Of a DNA stretch of 7,525 nucleotides, positions 5,749 through 7,525 are shown in pieces (within the stretch, counting starts at the first letter, position 1; each line of letters opens with the position of its first letter). Below the pieces are notes generated by a model that worked only from the letters and a program-made list of their open reading frames with translations, did not search any database and was not told where the DNA came from. Where the stretch lies: positions 1 through 7,525 of the forward strand of contig JAATVR010000490.1 in NCBI GenBank assembly GCA_014523665.1. The letters are read 5' to 3'. Source of the stretch: Nitrososphaerales archaeon TH526. GTDB taxonomy: Archaea > Thermoproteota > Nitrososphaeria > Nitrososphaerales > Nitrososphaeraceae. Both the position numbers and the translations under genes were made by a program.

Positions 5749-6843
5749 ATGAAAAAAACAACAAGTATCGCAACATTTACTGTTATAGTGATGATTCTTT
5801 TTTTGATAATTGAACCTAGTACTACTGGCTCACATAGTAAATATATGTTGACAAAATATAACTCAGTTCTGGCTACTGCTGGGAGCGATGGGAATATTGA
5901 TGAATCGTCTAATTCGACTTCTACCTCTACCTCTACTGCTTGGAGTAATGGTGCAAGTAGTCCGACGCCAAAAATGGAGTCTGCATACGCTGCGATAGGA
6001 GACAAGGTATACATAATCGCAGGTTACGGCGAAACTGGAAAAAGGAATAAGAATAGTGTCGAAGTTTATGATACTAAAACTGATACATGGACGACTGCTG
6101 CACCTGTACCAGTCAATCTGAATCACGCCGCTGCGGCAGCCCTGGATGGTAAAATTTACCTTGTGGGTGGCTACCTAGACGACAAGATTCCGTCAAACAA
6201 ATTGTTCATATATGATCCTACCACTGATGCGTGGCAAGAAGGGAAATCTATGCCGACTGCTAGAGCTGCGCTTACTGCTCAATTCATAGGCAATATCTTA
6301 TATGCCGTTGGCGGAACGGACGATAATAATCCATTAACAGTGAATGAGGCATATGATCCTGCTACAGCTACATGGACTAGTAAAGCGAATATGCCAACAC
6401 CAAGACAACATATGGCATCAGGAGTCGTTGATGATATTTTATATGTAATAGGTGGAAGACCAAAGGGCAAATCGTCTAATATAGATAATAATGAAGCATA
6501 TGATCCAAAAACAGACACATGGACCGCAAAAGCACCAATGCCTACCGCCAGAGGAGGAATAGCTGCTGCAACGGTCCCCAATACTGGAGAGATATATATA
6601 TTCGGGGGAGAAGCTCCAGAGAAGACATTTGATAATACGGAAATATACAATCCCAGTACGGATGCGTGGACGTCTGGTCCTTCAATGCCTACCGCCAGAC
6701 ACGGATTGGCAGCCGCCGATATTGGAGACAGGATTTACGTAATAGGTGGAGGACCAGAGCCAGATATATCCTTCGCGAATGTAGTAGAAATTCTGAATGT
6801 AGGAAGCAACAGTGTCACCACAGGAGCACCAACTTCACCTTAG
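5749..6843 (+). CDS. Secreted Kelch-repeat (six-blade beta-propeller) protein
   Basis: The frame is 364 codons, with ATG 5749. Residues 2-4 are Lys-Lys-Thr and 6-21 are hydrophobic, a signal peptide or anchor. Residues 53-63 are a Ser/Thr linker (SSNSTSTSTST) coded by a short CTCTAC repeat. Six Kelch repeats follow, each with an I/V-Y-x-x-GG strand and a closing Y-D/N-P-x-T-x-x-W strand: VYIIAGYG with VYDTKTDTW (87-114), IYLVGG with IYDPTTDAW (136-162), LYAVGG with AYDPATATW (184-209), LYVIGG with AYDPKTDTW (231-258), IYIFGG with IYNPSTDAW (282-307), and IYVIGG with a degenerate last strand (329-350). MPTAR/MPTPR linkers precede blades 3-6. The tandem blades should close a six-blade propeller outside the cell. 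Kelch propellers are mainly binding scaffolds and a few are enzymes (galactose-oxidase-like); no copper-site residues of that enzyme are evident, so a binding role at the cell surface is the likelier guess. Confidence 0.9.
   Translation: MKKTTSIATFTVIVMILFLIIEPSTTGSHSKYMLTKYNSVLATAGSDGNIDESSNSTSTSTSTAWSNGASSPTPKMESAYAAIGDKVYIIAGYGETGKRNKNSVEVYDTKTDTWTTAAPVPVNLNHAAAAALDGKIYLVGGYLDDKIPSNKLFIYDPTTDAWQEGKSMPTARAALTAQFIGNILYAVGGTDDNNPLTVNEAYDPATATWTSKANMPTPRQHMASGVVDDILYVIGGRPKGKSSNIDNNEAYDPKTDTWTAKAPMPTARGGIAAATVPNTGEIYIFGGEAPEKTFDNTEIYNPSTDAWTSGPSMPTARHGLAAADIGDRIYVIGGGPEPDISFANVVEILNVGSNSVTTGAPTSP
6536..6699 (+). repeat. Near-tandem Kelch blade DNA repeat
   Basis: The 17 bases CAATGCCTACCGCCAGA occur exactly at 6536-6552 and 6683-6699, spaced by one blade (147 nt). 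They encode the MPTAR linkers ahead of blades 5 and 6. Identity at nucleotide level, including the less common GCC/ACC codons, suggests fairly recent duplication or gene conversion between blades. Confidence 0.6.
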
Positions 6844-7344
6844 TCAACAATGAAAATTCGTTCCGCTTTATAGACTACTATCTGGTGCAATTGATAATAT
6901 CTCTGGAGGAATCAATCTTCATCAAATAGGAAAGAGGGTGGAGATCGTTCTCTCTTTCTGCCAATATCTCCCAGATAATGAAGGTTTGGATGATTAGAAA
7001 AGTCGTATCCAATTAACCTAGAGAAGATCCTAATGGATGTACTTTGCGTCTTCAGGCCCGCATAATGACTTTTTTTATTTTGTTAAACACAGACTTTGCA
7101 CCCTTCTTAACCGGTCCAGAGGTCCTTTAAATCAAAATGGGGGGTGCGAGACAAAAACTATTTGGGCTAGATCTTATTTTAGTTCCAAACTTGATCTTTT
7201 GAATAAAGGTTTCTCAACTAAACAACCCTTTAACATATTAATACTACACGACAAATGTAGTTCCCACAGAATATTGATATATCAAGCAGCATCATCCTTA
7301 GTGATGAATTACCAAGTTTAAGCAACTGACAAGTGAAGTATTGA
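6844..7344. other. Intergenic region without a convincing gene
   Basis: A 94-codon plus frame at 7037-7321 is open, but its product is rich in Ser, Asn and Cys with no recognisable domain, and there is no good promoter at the expected distance. I regard it as probably spurious. The stretch contains the hairpin at 6930-6958, a run of seven T at 7070-7076 that could act as a terminator, and a run of six G near 7139-7144. Nothing else stands out on either strand. Confidence 0.4.
6930..6958 (+). terminator. Imperfect hairpin with pyrimidine tract downstream of the Kelch gene
   Basis: GAAAGA (6930-6935) pairs with TCTTTC (6953-6958), and GAGA (6941-6944) pairs with TCTC (6949-6952) around a 4-nt loop, with a 5-nt bulge between the two stems. 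It lies about 87 nt after the Kelch stop and could mark its 3' end. Support is weak. Confidence 0.25.
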
Positions 7345-7525
7345 ATTAATGGATGTGGACGCACGAGGGATGTAACACCCTATGAGCGATCCATGCTCAT
7401 CGATTATGATATCGTGGTTGCCGAAGACTCTATACTTATGATAATTATACGGAAACTTGTCGCATAAGGAATTTCGGAAAGGACACAAATAGGATCCTTC
7501 GAACGGCTTTTGATGCCACCATTGC
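7345..7525 (+). pseudogene. Possible broken response-regulator receiver domain (N-terminal piece, runs off window)
   Basis: The frame from ATG 7393 reads MLIDYDIVVAEDSILMIIIR and then KLVA before TAA 7465-7467. The IVVAEDS segment followed by a hydrophobic helix ending in RKLV resembles the first strand, acidic pair and first helix of a CheY-type receiver domain. After the stop, a different frame reads NFGKDTN and RTAFDATIA up to the window end, which could be the following strand and the usual A-x-D-G-like turn, so one frameshift near 7461-7465 would join them. The match is short and by eye, and the phosphorylated Asp would lie beyond the window. It could equally be chance. Confidence 0.25.

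Noticed and set aside
5727..6650. Three minus-strand open frames under the Kelch gene
   Set aside because: They are shadows of the repetitive Kelch coding sequence; the plus frame has six clear Kelch blades.
6666..6929. 87-codon plus frame overlapping the end of the Kelch gene
   Set aside because: Most of it overlaps Kelch blade 6 in another frame; no start signal and no domain.
7037..7321. 94-codon plus-strand frame
   Set aside because: Not impossible, but there is no TATA-like site 25-40 nt upstream, no domain, and an oligo-T tract sits inside its 5' end. Homologues would be needed to accept it.
1..7525. CRISPR array or phage-type terminal repeats
   Set aside because: No regularly spaced direct repeats and no long terminal repeats seen by eye; the only clear repeats are within the Kelch gene and short microsatellites.

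Overview
The window looks like archaeal DNA, most likely from a soil-type ammonia oxidiser of the Nitrososphaerota (Thaumarchaeota; Nitrososphaera or Nitrosocosmicus-like). This rests on AT-rich composition, TATA-like elements about 24-30 nt ahead of start codons with little or no leader, GTG and TTG starts, several large secreted proteins with N-terminal signal sequences, and remains of a tyrosine integrase with a C-terminal zinc ribbon of a type I associate with this phylum. The assignment is an inference from style and recalled family resemblance, not from a marker gene.

Layout. At 1-283 (minus) lies the N-terminal part of a secreted, probably beta-helix protein that runs off the window. 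284-765 has no convincing gene. At 766-1236 (plus) is an unrecognised 156-residue protein with a C-terminal CxCxxCxxxH cluster. 1318-1560 (plus) is a small ribbon-helix-helix-like gene interrupted by an in-frame TAG. 1628-2062 (minus) is a 144-residue orphan with a predicted helical tail. 2111-3261 (minus) is one decayed tyrosine integrase gene that superficially looks like two separate ORFs. Reading all three minus frames shows one nonsense codon, an internal deletion that removes the first catalytic-arginine region, and two further frameshifts.

3488-4324 (plus) encodes a secreted protein with an extreme methionine cluster. It converges, across a perfect 8-bp hairpin, on 4458-5567 (minus), a secreted or membrane-anchored alpha/beta hydrolase with an EF-hand/dockerin-like loop near its C-terminus. 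That gene is divergent from 5749-6843 (plus), a secreted six-blade Kelch propeller protein. 6844-7525 has no convincing complete gene; its last 180 bases contain a short stretch resembling the start of a response-regulator receiver domain, apparently broken.

Interpretation. The left half (about 700-3300) looks like a degrading integrated element: dead integrase, interrupted small DNA-binding protein and orphan genes. Neither element end nor attachment site could be found. The right half is a group of cell-surface or exported proteins. There is no clear operon and no sequence evidence that these genes form one pathway. I do not see a complete new system here; the most instructive points are the reconstructed integrase, the amber-split RHH gene and the Met-rich exported protein.
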